Source: Methylobacterium pseudosasicola (GTDB taxonomy: Bacteria > Pseudomonadota > Alphaproteobacteria > Rhizobiales > Beijerinckiaceae). Taken from it: a stretch of DNA of 64,000 nucleotides. The notes under the pieces were generated by a model. The model was not told the DNA's origin and did no database searches. It was given only the letters and a program-made list of their open reading frames with translations. Positions 1 through 8,080 of the stretch are shown in pieces; within the stretch, counting starts at the first letter, position 1; each line of letters starts with the position of its first letter. Where the stretch lies: contig NZ_FOTK01000003.1 in assembly GCF_900114535.1 (NCBI RefSeq), forward strand, positions 186,001 to 250,000. Reading direction: 5' to 3'. The translations under genes and the position numbers were made by a program.

Positions 1-1
1 C

Positions 2-274
2 GCCTGGCTGACGATCACCACCTGGAGCGGCGCGCCCTCGGCCTGCGCGGCGCTCGGCACCCTGCTGGCCACGGCGGCCCGCCTGCAGGCGGCGCCCCAG
101 GCGATGCGCCTGCTGTTCCTGGGCGCGTCCTTGAGCTGGGCCGGCCACAACCTCCTGGTCGGCTCGGTCTTCGGGCTGACCTGCGATCTCCTGACCCTCC
201 TGGGCCTCGGCATCGCCCTGTGGCGCGCCCTCCCAGCCCGCCCGGTCGCCGCGCCCGGCTATCTCCAGGCCTGA
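2..274 (+). CDS. YgjV-like inner membrane protein, 3' end only
   Basis: The gene enters from the left edge; 90 codons and a TGA stop are visible. The translated tail is strongly hydrophobic, with two or three membrane segments and the stretch RLLFLGASLSWAGHN. Pattern and length resemble the C-terminal half of the Imp-YgjV family of small inner membrane proteins, whose function is not known. The family call is from memory of its general character, so it is tentative; that it is an integral membrane protein is well supported. It is followed by about 106 bases before the next gene on the same strand. Confidence 0.55.
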   Translation, partial: AWLTITTWSGAPSACAALGTLLATAARLQAAPQAMRLLFLGASLSWAGHNLLVGSVFGLTCDLLTLLGLGIALWRALPARPVAAPGYLQA

Positions 275-380
275 CCGACAGAAACCGCCGCTGCGGCGAT
301 CCATCCGGGAAACCCTGTGCCCGCCGCCGGTTGCCTGACTTTCCGGCCCTGGCGCCGGAGGCAGCCGAGAGGAATGGGAT

Positions 381-1121
381 TTGTCTGAGGCGACGTATCC
401 GCCGCTCGACGTGCTCAAGCCCGTGGCCGAGGGCGTCTGGATCGTCGACAGCGGCCCCCTGCGGATCCTCGGGATGCCGCTCCCCGTCCGGATGACGGTG
501 GTCCGGCTCGGCGACGGCAGCCTGTGGCTCCACTCGCCGACGCGCTACGACCCAGCCCTGCACCGGGCGATCGCGGCGCTCGGGCCGATCCGCCACCTCG
601 TCGCGCCCAACATCGCGCATTGGACCTTTCTGAAGGACTGGCAGAGCCAGTGCCCGGAGGCCTTGACCTGGGCCGCCCCGAACCTGCGCCAGCGCCGCCA
701 GGTCCGCCGCGCCGGCCTGCGCATCGACCGCGTGCTCGCGGACGCGGCGCCGCCCGAATGGGCCGCGGACCTGCGCCAGATCGTGGTCCCGGGCGGCCTC
801 GGCTTCCGCGAGGTCGCGTTCTTCCACGGGCACAGCCGGACGCTGCTGCTGACCGATCTCGTGCTCAACCTGGAGCCAGCCAAGATGCCGGCGCTCCTGC
901 GGCCGCTGCTGCGCCTGGCCCGTATGACCGCGCCGGAGGGCCAGCCGCCGCCCTATCTGCGGCTCGTGATCAAGCTGCGCCGGCGCGACGCGGCGCGGGC
1001 CGCGGCGGAACTCGTCGCGCTGAATCCCGCGGTCGTGATCTTCGCGCATGGGCTGTGGTTCGCCCAGGGCGGCACCGACCGCCTCCGGGGCTCCCTGCGT
1101 TGGCTCGGCGATTTTTCGTGA
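381..1121 (+). CDS. DUF4336 domain protein (metallo-beta-lactamase-like fold)
   Basis: A 246-residue protein. The N-terminal motif VWIVDSGPLR, the block PIRHLVAPNIAHW followed by W..C..A, and the late GLGFREVAFFH.HSRTLLLTDL match DUF4336, a family that looks like a metallo-beta-lactamase fold with part of the metal site altered. Its reaction is unknown. The start is a TTG at 381, chosen because GAGAGGAA lies just upstream and no ATG gives the conserved N terminus. It is tail to tail with the small reverse-strand gene that follows. Family assignment is fairly sure, function is not. Confidence 0.75.
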   Translation: MSEATYPPLDVLKPVAEGVWIVDSGPLRILGMPLPVRMTVVRLGDGSLWLHSPTRYDPALHRAIAALGPIRHLVAPNIAHWTFLKDWQSQCPEALTWAAPNLRQRRQVRRAGLRIDRVLADAAPPEWAADLRQIVVPGGLGFREVAFFHGHSRTLLLTDLVLNLEPAKMPALLRPLLRLARMTAPEGQPPPYLRLVIKLRRRDAARAAAELVALNPAVVIFAHGLWFAQGGTDRLRGSLRWLGDFS

Positions 1122-1143
1122 GCCCGCAGCGGCTCGCGGCCTC

Positions 1144-1425
1144 TTAAATGTCCCCCCGGTCCGACTCCGGCGCCTCGGCCTCCTCCGCACCGGAGCCGTC
1201 CAGCGACTTGGCCAGCTCCATCAGCACCTCCTCGACCATGGGCGGCCACGGCACCTTCTCCTCGTCGAGGAGCCGCGCGGCGCCGACCAGGGCGTTGATC
1301 TGCTCCTCGTAGACCGGCCGCCGGACCAGTTGCGCGTACCGGACCCGGGCCGCCAGGGCGGTCGCGAGGCGCTGGACTTCTGCGATCCGTGCGCTCGACG
1401 CGCCGGCGCCATCCCGGTTGCCCAT
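1144..1425 (-). CDS. Hypothetical protein, 93 aa
   Basis: I do not recognise a family. The protein is mostly helical in appearance, with no signal peptide or membrane segment, a central stretch rich in Arg and Glu, and an acidic C-terminal tail (EEAEAPESDRGD). The ATG is preceded by AAGGGGTGAGGG, a good ribosome binding site. Convergent with the DUF4336 gene, 22 bases apart. Codon use is GC-rich like its neighbours, supporting a real gene. Confidence 0.6.
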   Translation of the reverse strand: MGNRDGAGASSARIAEVQRLATALAARVRYAQLVRRPVYEEQINALVGAARLLDEEKVPWPPMVEEVLMELAKSLDGSGAEEAEAPESDRGDI

Positions 1426-1501
1426 CCCTCACCCCTTCCGGATCCTTGCGGGGTCTAGATAGGCCCCATGACGGGGCCGCAGGGCAATCCCGTCGGCGCG
1501 C

Positions 1502-1858
1502 TCAGCTCGATCGGCGCGCATCCTCGATGCGGCGGGGCGCGGCCTCGGCGAGGAGCTTCCGCTTGCCGGACCGATGGCGGACGAAATCGTCGAGGGGCTT
1601 GCAGGCCGGCAGGCCGGGCGCGTCGCTCGGGGCCTCGACGATGGCGACTTCCGATAGTGACGCATCCTCCGGCAAGTCGATCCGCTGGCCGACCAAAAAG
1701 GCTTCCAGATCGATCAGGCGGTGGCGCAGGCGCCAGATGTCGTTCTCGACGCCGTTCAACTGAACCAGCAGATCGGACACAGTCCCCTCGCGGGCCGCGA
1801 TGGCGGCCAGGACGCTGGCGCGCTCGTTCAGCAGCACGGCCTTGACGGTCGGGTTCAT
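1502..1858 (-). CDS. Hypothetical protein, 118 aa, predicted coiled coil
   Basis: Residues 10 to 60 form a heptad-like helical region (LNERASVLAAIAAREG, then LRHRLIDLEAFL), consistent with a coiled coil; the tail is basic. No membrane segment or known motif is visible. An AGGGG ribosome binding site precedes the ATG. Not recognised; probably a small cytosolic scaffold or accessory protein, but that is only inference. Same strand as the 93-residue gene downstream, 76 bases apart. Confidence 0.6.
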   Translation of the reverse strand: MNPTVKAVLLNERASVLAAIAAREGTVSDLLVQLNGVENDIWRLRHRLIDLEAFLVGQRIDLPEDASLSEVAIVEAPSDAPGLPACKPLDDFVRHRSGKRKLLAEAAPRRIEDARRSS

Positions 1859-2077
1859 GGTGAGCCCCTCGATCGTGAGGGTGCCAGTAACCGGCGTTCG
1901 AGCTTAGCCGGCAAGCCTCAATAGGGCTTAGCCAATACCCCGGATGGCGGGGCCGTAATCCCGGCCAGCCGAGCGCCGCGCGAAGGTGATCCTTGCAATC
2001 CGCTCATGGGCAAGACCGGAACTTTCGACGAGCAGGTGCGTCAGTTCCACGCAGATAAAAAGCGCCGGGAGGTCACT

Positions 2078-2344
2078 ATGCGCGCGCCCCTGAAGATCGC
2101 CACGCTCGTCGTTCTAGCCCTGGGCACGCAGCCCGTCTGGGCCCAATCCGTGAGTCAGACGGGAACCGGCGGCGGCCCGGCCACGGCCGCGAAGGCGCCT
2201 CATACCGCGGCCACCGGCCAGACGGTGCCGAACCCCAGCGCGCTCGGCCCCAACGAGACCGGCAGCATCGAGCGCCGCAGCCCCACCGAGCAGCGCAACG
2301 ACGCGATCACCCGCGGCATCTGCATCGGCTGCACACGCCATTAA
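2078..2344 (+). CDS. Small secreted hypothetical protein, 88 aa
   Basis: Starts with a classic Sec signal peptide (MRAPLKIATLVVLALG then PVWAQ, cleavage after AQA-type site near residue 23). The mature part is short, Gly/Thr/Pro-rich and ends CIGCTRH, a CxxC pair near the C terminus. The ATG at 2078 is chosen over the upstream in-frame ATG at 2006 because GGGAGGT sits directly before it and the signal peptide begins there. Such short exported proteins with a C-terminal cysteine pair are common and uncharacterised in this group. Confidence 0.65.
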   Translation: MRAPLKIATLVVLALGTQPVWAQSVSQTGTGGGPATAAKAPHTAATGQTVPNPSALGPNETGSIERRSPTEQRNDAITRGICIGCTRH

Positions 2345-2437
2345 TGATCTCCGGAATGCAGGGCGATCCGATCGTCCTGCTGGAGCGCTCGCCGCCGAAG
2401 CGGATACTGGTTCGGCGTCGGCGAGCGCGCCAGATCT

Positions 2438-2680
2438 CTAGCTTTCCGCCCGCAGGCTCTTGATGATGCGGCCAGCGATCTTGCGCACGGCCTCGTCATC
2501 CCGCTCCGCACCCTCGGCCCGGTCCCACAGGTGATCCAGGCTGCGGTCGAGTTCGTCCAACAGTTCTGGATGGCGCTGGGCCAGGAAGCGGATCGTGCCG
2601 AACAGCAGGTGCTCGGTTGCCATCTCGTGCCGACGAGCGTCGGCGACTTGGTCCAGCGGGGCGGGGGTCGAATCGGTCAT
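2438..2680 (-). CDS. Hypothetical protein, 80 aa
   Basis: A small acidic, helical protein with EHLLFGTIRFLAQRHPELLDELD as its core and no signal or membrane segment. I cannot assign a family. It is tail to tail with the secreted protein at 2078 and head to head with the DUF2171 gene at 2837; the ribosome binding site is weak. Reading frame and codon bias support coding. Confidence 0.55.
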   Translation of the reverse strand: MTDSTPAPLDQVADARRHEMATEHLLFGTIRFLAQRHPELLDELDRSLDHLWDRAEGAERDDEAVRKIAGRIIKSLRAES

Positions 2681-2836
2681 GGCGGTTCAACGATCCGGGC
2701 CTGGACCGGTTCAGCGGCGCCCGCGCGGTGCGACGCCGCGGAGCCCGGCTCATTGGACGGCCTGGGTCTGGATGGCGCAACCTGGAACTGCGCCGCCCGG
2801 CGCGCGGTTTGACGCGGCACGACAGGGAGAAAACCG

Positions 2837-3070
2837 ATGGTTGATGCCGCCCAGATTCAGGAACACGCCGAAGTTGTCGGCTCGGACGGGGCCCATGTCG
2901 GCACCGTCGACCACATCGACAAAGGCGAAATCAAGCTGACCAAGCGCGACGCGGCGGCGGGCGGCCTGCACCACTACATCCCGCTCGACTTCGTCCGCGC
3001 CGTCGAGGGCGGGAAGGTCCATCTCGACCGGCCGGCCGACGAGGTGAAGCGCGAGTGGTCGACCTCCTGA
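2837..3070 (+). CDS. DUF2171 domain protein (PRC-barrel-like), 77 aa
   Basis: The sequence I..H..VVGSDG.HVGTVDH followed by IKLT+ and HHYIPLDFV is the typical DUF2171 pattern: a small beta-rich PRC-barrel-like domain occupying the whole protein. Members are abundant in Methylobacterium and related bacteria, but no molecular role is established. AGGGAG lies nine bases before the ATG. It runs tail to tail into the secreted protein ending at 3080, only nine bases away. Confidence 0.75.
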   Translation: MVDAAQIQEHAEVVGSDGAHVGTVDHIDKGEIKLTKRDAAAGGLHHYIPLDFVRAVEGGKVHLDRPADEVKREWSTS

Positions 3071-3079
3071 CCGGCGCCG

Positions 3080-3412
3080 TCAGCGCCGGAGGCCGCCGAT
3101 CCAGGCGGTGAGCGGCTCCACGAACGCCGCCCAGGTCCGGGACCAGACGGTCCCGGTCCGGCCGTCCTGCGCGGGTCCGGCGGCCATGAGCGAGGCCACG
3201 AAGGCATCCTCCTGGGCCTTGCATTCGTCGAGGGCGTTGCGTTCGTCCCCCGCCCGGCTCTGGCCGGGCGGCTGGTGGGCGTAGGATTCCCGCAGGCAGC
3301 GGTGCCAGGCCAGTTCGAGCGCGCGCGGATCGGCCGGCGCAGCCGCCATCGCGACCGACCCGACATCGATCAGCACGAGTATCGCGAGTGAGCTGAGCAC
3401 GGGCCTGCGCAT
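3080..3412 (-). CDS. Secreted hypothetical protein, 110 aa
   Basis: An N-terminal signal peptide (SSLAILVLIDVG.VAMAAA) leads into a mature domain with two cysteines (WHRCLRES and DECKAQED), which may form a disulfide in the periplasm. No known family. A Trp-containing C-terminal segment ends the protein. Convergent with the DUF2171 gene. Real gene likely; function unknown. Confidence 0.6.
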   Translation of the reverse strand: MRRPVLSSLAILVLIDVGSVAMAAAPADPRALELAWHRCLRESYAHQPPGQSRAGDERNALDECKAQEDAFVASLMAAGPAQDGRTGTVWSRTWAAFVEPLTAWIGGLRR

Positions 3413-3624
3413 CCCGTTCTTATGCCCGATTCGCCGATCCTTTGCCTAGAACGAACGAGCAACAGTGGCGCGATCGGGAGCCCGCTCGATCCCGCGCAGC
3501 CTAACCCTTTGCGATCACGTCGGACTCGCCAACGAGCCGATGCTGCGTCGGCTTTCCGTGTCCGGGCCACCGAACTGCAACAGCTTCCGGTCCGCAGGTT
3601 CTGTATGCGGGAGAGGTCGGCGCG

Positions 3625-4020
3625 GTGTTTCGAGACGCGAGGCTCATGATGGACAAGTGGGTGCTGAGCCTGGTGCGATTTGCAGCCTGGATCCTCGTCG
3701 CGGCGATCGTCGCGATCACGCTGGTGCCGATCGGCCTGCGCCCGGTGGTGACCGCCAATCCGAGTTTCGAGCGGGCGGCCGCCTACGCGCTGGCCGGGTT
3801 GCTCCTGACGCTCGGCTACCCGCGTCGCTGGCCCTGGATCCTACTCGGCGTGGTCCTGCTGGCCGGCGGCCTGGAGGCCGGGCAGATGCTGACCGGTACG
3901 CGCCACGGCCGGTTCGACGATTTCCTAGTGAAGGCGGCGGCGGCCGTCGCTGGCGGGATCGTCGGCCTGGCGATAGCCTCTTGGACGGCCCGGCACCTGC
4001 AGGCCCGCACGAGCGGCTGA
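3625..4020 (+). CDS. VanZ-like small membrane protein
   Basis: 131 residues with four predicted membrane helices. The arrangement, a Pro-Ile-Gly-rich first loop (LVPIGLRP) and GGLEAGQMLTGTRHGRFDDFLVK before the last helix, matches short VanZ-like proteins, where the D-x2-x-N-type motif precedes the final helix. The GTG at 3625 has GGGAGAGG upstream; ATG codons at 3646 and 3649 are alternatives. VanZ proteins influence glycopeptide susceptibility in Gram-positives; here the role is unknown. Confidence 0.6.
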   Translation: MFRDARLMMDKWVLSLVRFAAWILVAAIVAITLVPIGLRPVVTANPSFERAAAYALAGLLLTLGYPRRWPWILLGVVLLAGGLEAGQMLTGTRHGRFDDFLVKAAAAVAGGIVGLAIASWTARHLQARTSG

Positions 4021-4080
4021 GGCGGAAACCGCCGCGCTTCCGGGACGTTGTCGTCCCGGACTCTCATGCGAGGTGCTGCC

Positions 4081-4377
4081 ATGTTCGGCGCAGGCAAGCT
4101 CACGGGGCGGTTCTGGTTTCGAAGAACCTGGACGGGCAAGCTGGTCCTGCTCGTCGAGGAAGAGAAGCCCCGGTGGTTCAACCGCCGGCCTCTGACCAAG
4201 CTTCGCTGGCGCGACGCGCGGCTGCTCGATCTGGCGGAAGCGCCGATGCGCACGCTGATGAACCTGGAGCGCACCTACCGGGCGGATTACGCGTCCGGCG
4301 CGACGCCGCAGGCGATCCCGACGCCGGTCAAGCGCGGGGCGATCCCGACGCCGATCGCGCGCGCCGCCAACGCCTGA
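4081..4377 (+). CDS. Hypothetical protein, 98 aa
   Basis: Begins MFGAGKLTGRFWFRRTW and continues with LVLLVEEEK and WRDARLLDLAEA. Basic, no membrane segment, and a C-terminal tail with a repeated IPTP(V/I) motif (AIPTPVKRG, AIPTPIAR). GAGGT precedes the ATG at 4081; an in-frame ATG at 4066 is possible. I do not recognise the family. A strong hairpin follows the stop codon at once. Confidence 0.6.
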   Translation: MFGAGKLTGRFWFRRTWTGKLVLLVEEEKPRWFNRRPLTKLRWRDARLLDLAEAPMRTLMNLERTYRADYASGATPQAIPTPVKRGAIPTPIARAANA

Positions 4378-4387
4378 GCCGAAGGGC

Positions 4388-4421
4388 GCGGGCCGAGCAT
4401 GAAGGGCAGGGCTCGGCCCGC
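4388..4421 (+). terminator. Hairpin after the 98-aa gene
   Basis: A perfect 11-bp stem (GCGGGCCGAGC with its complement at 4411-4421) and a 12-base loop begin 11 bases after the stop codon at 4377. No long T tract follows, as is usual in high-GC genomes, so it is a candidate rather than a proven intrinsic terminator. Confidence 0.5.
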
Positions 4422-4712
4422 CTGTCGTTCGGCTTCCTACCCCTCGAAGCCGCAGCGACGCTTCGAGAGACCACAGCGCCGTTAAGACTTCCTGAACGGC
4501 GCCGCGGCGCGGTCGATCCGCGCGAGTTGCCTATCGCATGGGCAGAACAGCGCTCTGCCGGAGCCGCTGTTGCGGGATAACCACTTTATGCTGGTATTCA
4601 ACAGATACCTTGACCATTTACAGGGGTGATCACTTGTTTTTGCTCGGATAGGTGCTTGACTAGCGGCAGACAGAGCGACGTTCATCGCGCAGTTCCGCAT
4701 CGAGAGCCGCCC

Positions 4713-5207
4713 ATGGAAGACGACACCGCGTTTCCGCAAGACAATCAGGTCGATGCCATCGCTTTGGCCGCCGACATCGTGTCGGCTTACGTGTCCAACA
4801 ACTCCGTGCCGATGCCGGAACTGCCGACCCTGCTGTCGCGTGTTCATGAGGCTCTGACCGGGCTGGGTCAGGCCAGCGCGCCGGCTGATCCGGAGCCCAA
4901 GAGGCTCACCCCCGCCCAAGTCCGGAAGTCGATCACCCCCGACGCGCTGATCAGCTTCATCGACGGCAAGCCGTACAAGACCCTGAAGCGGCACCTCACC
5001 GGGCACGGCCTCACCATCGAGACCTATCGGGAGCGCTTCGGGCTGCCGCGCGACTATCCGACCACGGCGGCCAACTATTCGGCCATGCGCGCCGAGTTCG
5101 CTCGGACCGCGGGCCTCGGTCACAAGCGCCGGAAGTCGACCCCGAAATCCGCCGAGACCGACGAGGCTCCTGCGGCCAAGCCGGCCCGGAGCCGCAAGCC
5201 CGCCTAG
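4713..5207 (+). CDS. MucR/Ros-family transcriptional regulator lacking zinc-finger cysteines
   Basis: 164 residues. The N-terminal IVSAYVSNN..P..ELP.L and central TLKRHL.GHG..... YRERFGLP..YP match MucR/Ros, the alphaproteobacterial zinc-finger repressors that bind AT-rich DNA and control surface polysaccharides, motility and cell-cycle genes. In MucR the finger starts C-x2-C; here those positions are Ser81 and Asp84, while His94 and His98 remain. Ros/MucR homologues with altered or no zinc coordination are known in Mesorhizobium loti. The ATG at 4713 is chosen because it aligns with family N termini. The upstream 150 bases are AT-rich, consistent with autoregulation. Confidence 0.85.
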   Translation: MEDDTAFPQDNQVDAIALAADIVSAYVSNNSVPMPELPTLLSRVHEALTGLGQASAPADPEPKRLTPAQVRKSITPDALISFIDGKPYKTLKRHLTGHGLTIETYRERFGLPRDYPTTAANYSAMRAEFARTAGLGHKRRKSTPKSAETDEAPAAKPARSRKPA

Positions 5208-5617
5208 AGCCGTTCCCGATCGCGTTGCGACCGGGCTCGCCTTCAAGTCCTTGCGTGAGCGCGCTCGCTTCGCGCACCGTTCCGGAAAAGCTGAAACAAA
5301 TCGGAAGTCGTCACCCGGTAACGACTTCCGAACATCGGGCATTCGCGGTAGATCGGCTGGCCAGGATCGGCATTCGAACCGACCGGCCGCGAGGAAACCC
5401 GAGATGATCCGCACGCGATGCGCCGCGGCGACCCTCTGATGGCGTCCGGAACCGATCCCGGCGCGGGCGACCATGCCGCCTTGTTCGGTGCGATCCACGC
5501 GACCGCCTCCCACTCCGATATCCAAATCTTCGTCGCCGGATCGCCGAACCGGCGTTCCCGGAGCCTGCGCCCGCACCCGTGAGCGGCCGGAGACGGCTGC
5601 CGACGAGGAGGATCACC
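5208..5617. other. Intergenic region, 410 bases
   Basis: No convincing gene on either strand. It holds the perfect inverted repeat at 5301-5331 and otherwise GC-rich sequence with short frames of poor coding character. Confidence 0.5.
5301..5331. repeat. 11-bp perfect inverted repeat
   Basis: TCGGAAGTCGT and its exact complement are separated by a 9-base loop (CACCCGGTA). On the reverse strand the stem is followed by ATTTGTTTC, on the forward strand by no T tract. It could terminate mucR transcription or be a protein-binding site. Confidence 0.5.
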
Positions 5618-6931
5618 ATGGCCGAATCTGATCTCGAACGGTCGGCGATGCGCCGCATCGGGTGGCGGCTCGTGCCGTTCCTGATCCTCGCCTATTTCGT
5701 GTCCTTCCTGGACCGGGTGAATGTCGGCTTCGCCGCTATCCAGATGAATCACGATGTCGGGCTGACCGCGACCGTGTTCGGCTGGGGCGCCGGCATCTTC
5801 TTCCTCGGCTACTTCCTGATGGAGGTGCCGAGCAACCTGATGCTGGAGCGCTTCGGCGCCCGGATCTGGATCGCCCGGATCATGGCGACCTGGGGCGTCA
5901 TCTCCATGGCGATGGCGCTGGTGCAGGGGCCGTGGTCGTTCATCGGCCTGCGCTTCCTCCTCGGCGTCGCCGAGGCCGGGTTCTTCCCGGGCGTGATCCT
6001 GTACCTGACCTACTGGTTCCCCTCGGCCTATCGGGCGCGGATCGTCGGGATCTTCATGATCTCGATCCCGATCTCGTCGTTCCTGGGCTCGCCGATCTCC
6101 GGGGCGCTGCTCGGCCTGAACGGCCTGGGGCTCGCCGGCTGGCAATGGCTGTTCATCCTGGAAGGCCTGCCCGCCGTCCTGATGGCGGGCGCCGTGCTGT
6201 GGTTCCTGCCCGACGGGCCGCGGCACGCGAACTGGCTGCCCGAGGCCGAGCGCGACTGGCTGGAGGGGCGCCTGCGGGAGGAATCCGCCCGCAACGCCGC
6301 CCGCACCGGCGGGACCGGCTCGCCCTCGCTGGGGACGATGCTGCGCGACCGGCGGCTGATCCTGTTCGCCGCGATCTATTTCGGCTCCACCGCCAGCAGC
6401 TACGGCCTAACCTTCTGGACGCCGCAGATCGTCAAGAGCTACGGCCTGACCAATGTCGAGACCGGCCTCCTGAACAGCATCCCCTACGGCGTCGCCTCCG
6501 TGGCGATGATCTTGTGGGGCCGGCACAGCGATCAGGTCGGCGAGCGGCGCTGGCACCTGGCGATCCCGTTCCTGGTCCTGGCCGCCGGGCTCGCGGGCGG
6601 CACGGTCCTGTCCGGCATCCTGCCGCTGGTCGGCGCGCTGACCGTGGCGGCGGTGGGCGTCTACATGCTGAAAGGGCCGTTCTGGGCCCTGGCCACCGAG
6701 GAATTGCCGCCCGCCGCGGCGGCCGCCAGCATCGCGGCGATCAACGCCGTGGGCAATCTCGGCGGCTTCCTCGGCCCCTACCTGATCGGCGCGATCAAGG
6801 ACGGCACCGGCAGCTTCACCCTGGCCCTGACGCCGCTGATCCTGTTCGCCCTGATCTCGGCCGGGCTGTCGCTGGTACCGGGCCGGGTGCGCGCGGCGGC
6901 GCCCACGTCGCGGGCCGCGCCGGCCCGCTGA
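5618..6931 (+). CDS. MFS transporter, anion:cation symporter (ACS) type
   Basis: 437 residues and about twelve membrane helices. The signature FLDRVNVGFA near residue 30, EAGFFPGVILYLTYWFP near 120 and GVAEAG mark the ACS branch of the major facilitator superfamily, which takes up organic anions such as tartrate, phthalate or hexuronates with protons. The ATG at 5618 follows GAGGAGGAT. The neighbours give no pathway, so the substrate is open. It is separated from the next gene by 83 bases. Confidence 0.85.
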   Translation: MAESDLERSAMRRIGWRLVPFLILAYFVSFLDRVNVGFAAIQMNHDVGLTATVFGWGAGIFFLGYFLMEVPSNLMLERFGARIWIARIMATWGVISMAMALVQGPWSFIGLRFLLGVAEAGFFPGVILYLTYWFPSAYRARIVGIFMISIPISSFLGSPISGALLGLNGLGLAGWQWLFILEGLPAVLMAGAVLWFLPDGPRHANWLPEAERDWLEGRLREESARNAARTGGTGSPSLGTMLRDRRLILFAAIYFGSTASSYGLTFWTPQIVKSYGLTNVETGLLNSIPYGVASVAMILWGRHSDQVGERRWHLAIPFLVLAAGLAGGTVLSGILPLVGALTVAAVGVYMLKGPFWALATEELPPAAAAASIAAINAVGNLGGFLGPYLIGAIKDGTGSFTLALTPLILFALISAGLSLVPGRVRAAAPTSRAAPAR

Positions 6932-7014
6932 GGCGGATACGCCACCCGACCGGGTTCGGCGGCTGCCGGCCTATGCTAGAGCTTGCGGCCAACGGGTTCT
7001 GGGGAGGTGACGGC

Positions 7015-8070
7015 GTGCGTGCGGGGTCCCGATTGTCCGAGCGTTGGTTCAACGCCGCCCTCTGGCTCGTCGCGCTGCTGTTCGCGTGGTTCCTGATCGG
7101 ACTGGGCTCGCTGGTCGTCGGCGACCTGCCGCAGGTGGAGCAGCGCTACACGCTCGAGCAGTTCCTGGAGCCCGACCAGGCCCGGACCTCGGCGGAAACG
7201 CTCAAGCAGATCCGCCGGGCGATGGACGACAACCGGCGCCGGATCGAGCAGGACCGGCTCGCCCTCGACGCGGCCCAGGGGGCGACCGAGGGCGCCCGCG
7301 AGACCTTCGCCAACTGGCTGAAGACCCGGGACGCCACGCAGCGCGTCGACCAGGATCCCGGCCTGATCGCCCGCACCCAGCAGCTCGACGCCCTCAAGGA
7401 CGCCGAGCGGGCGGTGGAGGACCGGCTGACCGAGCTGGCCCAAGCGCAAGCCGACCTGTCCGAGCGGGAGCGGGACCAGATCCGCGCGGACGATGCCGAA
7501 CGCATGGAGGCCCAGCAAAAGCTGGATGCGGCCGAGCGGAGCCAGGAGCTACGGGTGTTCGGCTACCGGCTCGCCCTGACGCTGCCGCTGCTGGCGCTCG
7601 CCGGATGGCTGCTGATGAAGCGGCGGCACACGCGCAACTGGCCGTTCGTCTGGGGCTTCGCCTTCGCCGCCGCCTTCGCGTTCTTCGTCGAGTTGGTGCC
7701 GTACATGCCGAGCTACGGCGGCTACGTGCAGTACGGCGTCGGCGTGATCGTCACGCTGGTGGGCGGGCGCGCGGCGATCAACGCGCTCCACGCCTACCGT
7801 GCGCGCCAGGCGCAGGTCGAGGCGCGGCCCGACGCGGAGCGCCGCACCGAGATCGCCACCGATCAGGCTCTGGCGCGGCTCGCCAAGAAGGTCTGCCCGG
7901 GCTGCGAACGGCCGGTGGCGCTCGGCGATCCGAACACGAATTTCTGCCCCCATTGCGGGCTCGGCCTGTTCGAGGATTGCCCGGCCTGCACGCAGCGCAA
8001 GAGCACCTTCGAGCGGTTCTGCCACACCTGCGGCACCCCGGGCGCGGGCGCCGCGGTGCCGGCCGCCTAG
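7015..8070 (+). CDS. Membrane protein with periplasmic coiled coil and double zinc ribbon
   Basis: 351 residues. Order: one N-terminal membrane helix (residues 13-33), a long charged helical region of about 140 residues rich in Glu, Arg, Gln and Ala that reads as a coiled coil, two or three further membrane helices (about 185-255), then a cytosolic tail with four CxxC pairs (CPGC, CPHC, CPAC, CHTC), i.e. two zinc ribbons. The start is a GTG at 7015 because GGGGAGGTGA lies directly before it; an in-frame ATG at 6973 is possible. No named family recognised. Tail to tail with the kinase gene, 10 bases apart. Confidence 0.75.
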   Translation: MRAGSRLSERWFNAALWLVALLFAWFLIGLGSLVVGDLPQVEQRYTLEQFLEPDQARTSAETLKQIRRAMDDNRRRIEQDRLALDAAQGATEGARETFANWLKTRDATQRVDQDPGLIARTQQLDALKDAERAVEDRLTELAQAQADLSERERDQIRADDAERMEAQQKLDAAERSQELRVFGYRLALTLPLLALAGWLLMKRRHTRNWPFVWGFAFAAAFAFFVELVPYMPSYGGYVQYGVGVIVTLVGGRAAINALHAYRARQAQVEARPDAERRTEIATDQALARLAKKVCPGCERPVALGDPNTNFCPHCGLGLFEDCPACTQRKSTFERFCHTCGTPGAGAAVPAA

Positions 8071-8080
8071 GGCGAAGCCG

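Noticed and set aside
5662..7014. A long frame running through the MFS gene into the zinc-ribbon protein, suggesting a fusion
   Set aside because: The first 1350 bases are the wrong frame of the MFS transporter; the zinc-ribbon gene has its own GTG start with a strong ribosome binding site at 7015.
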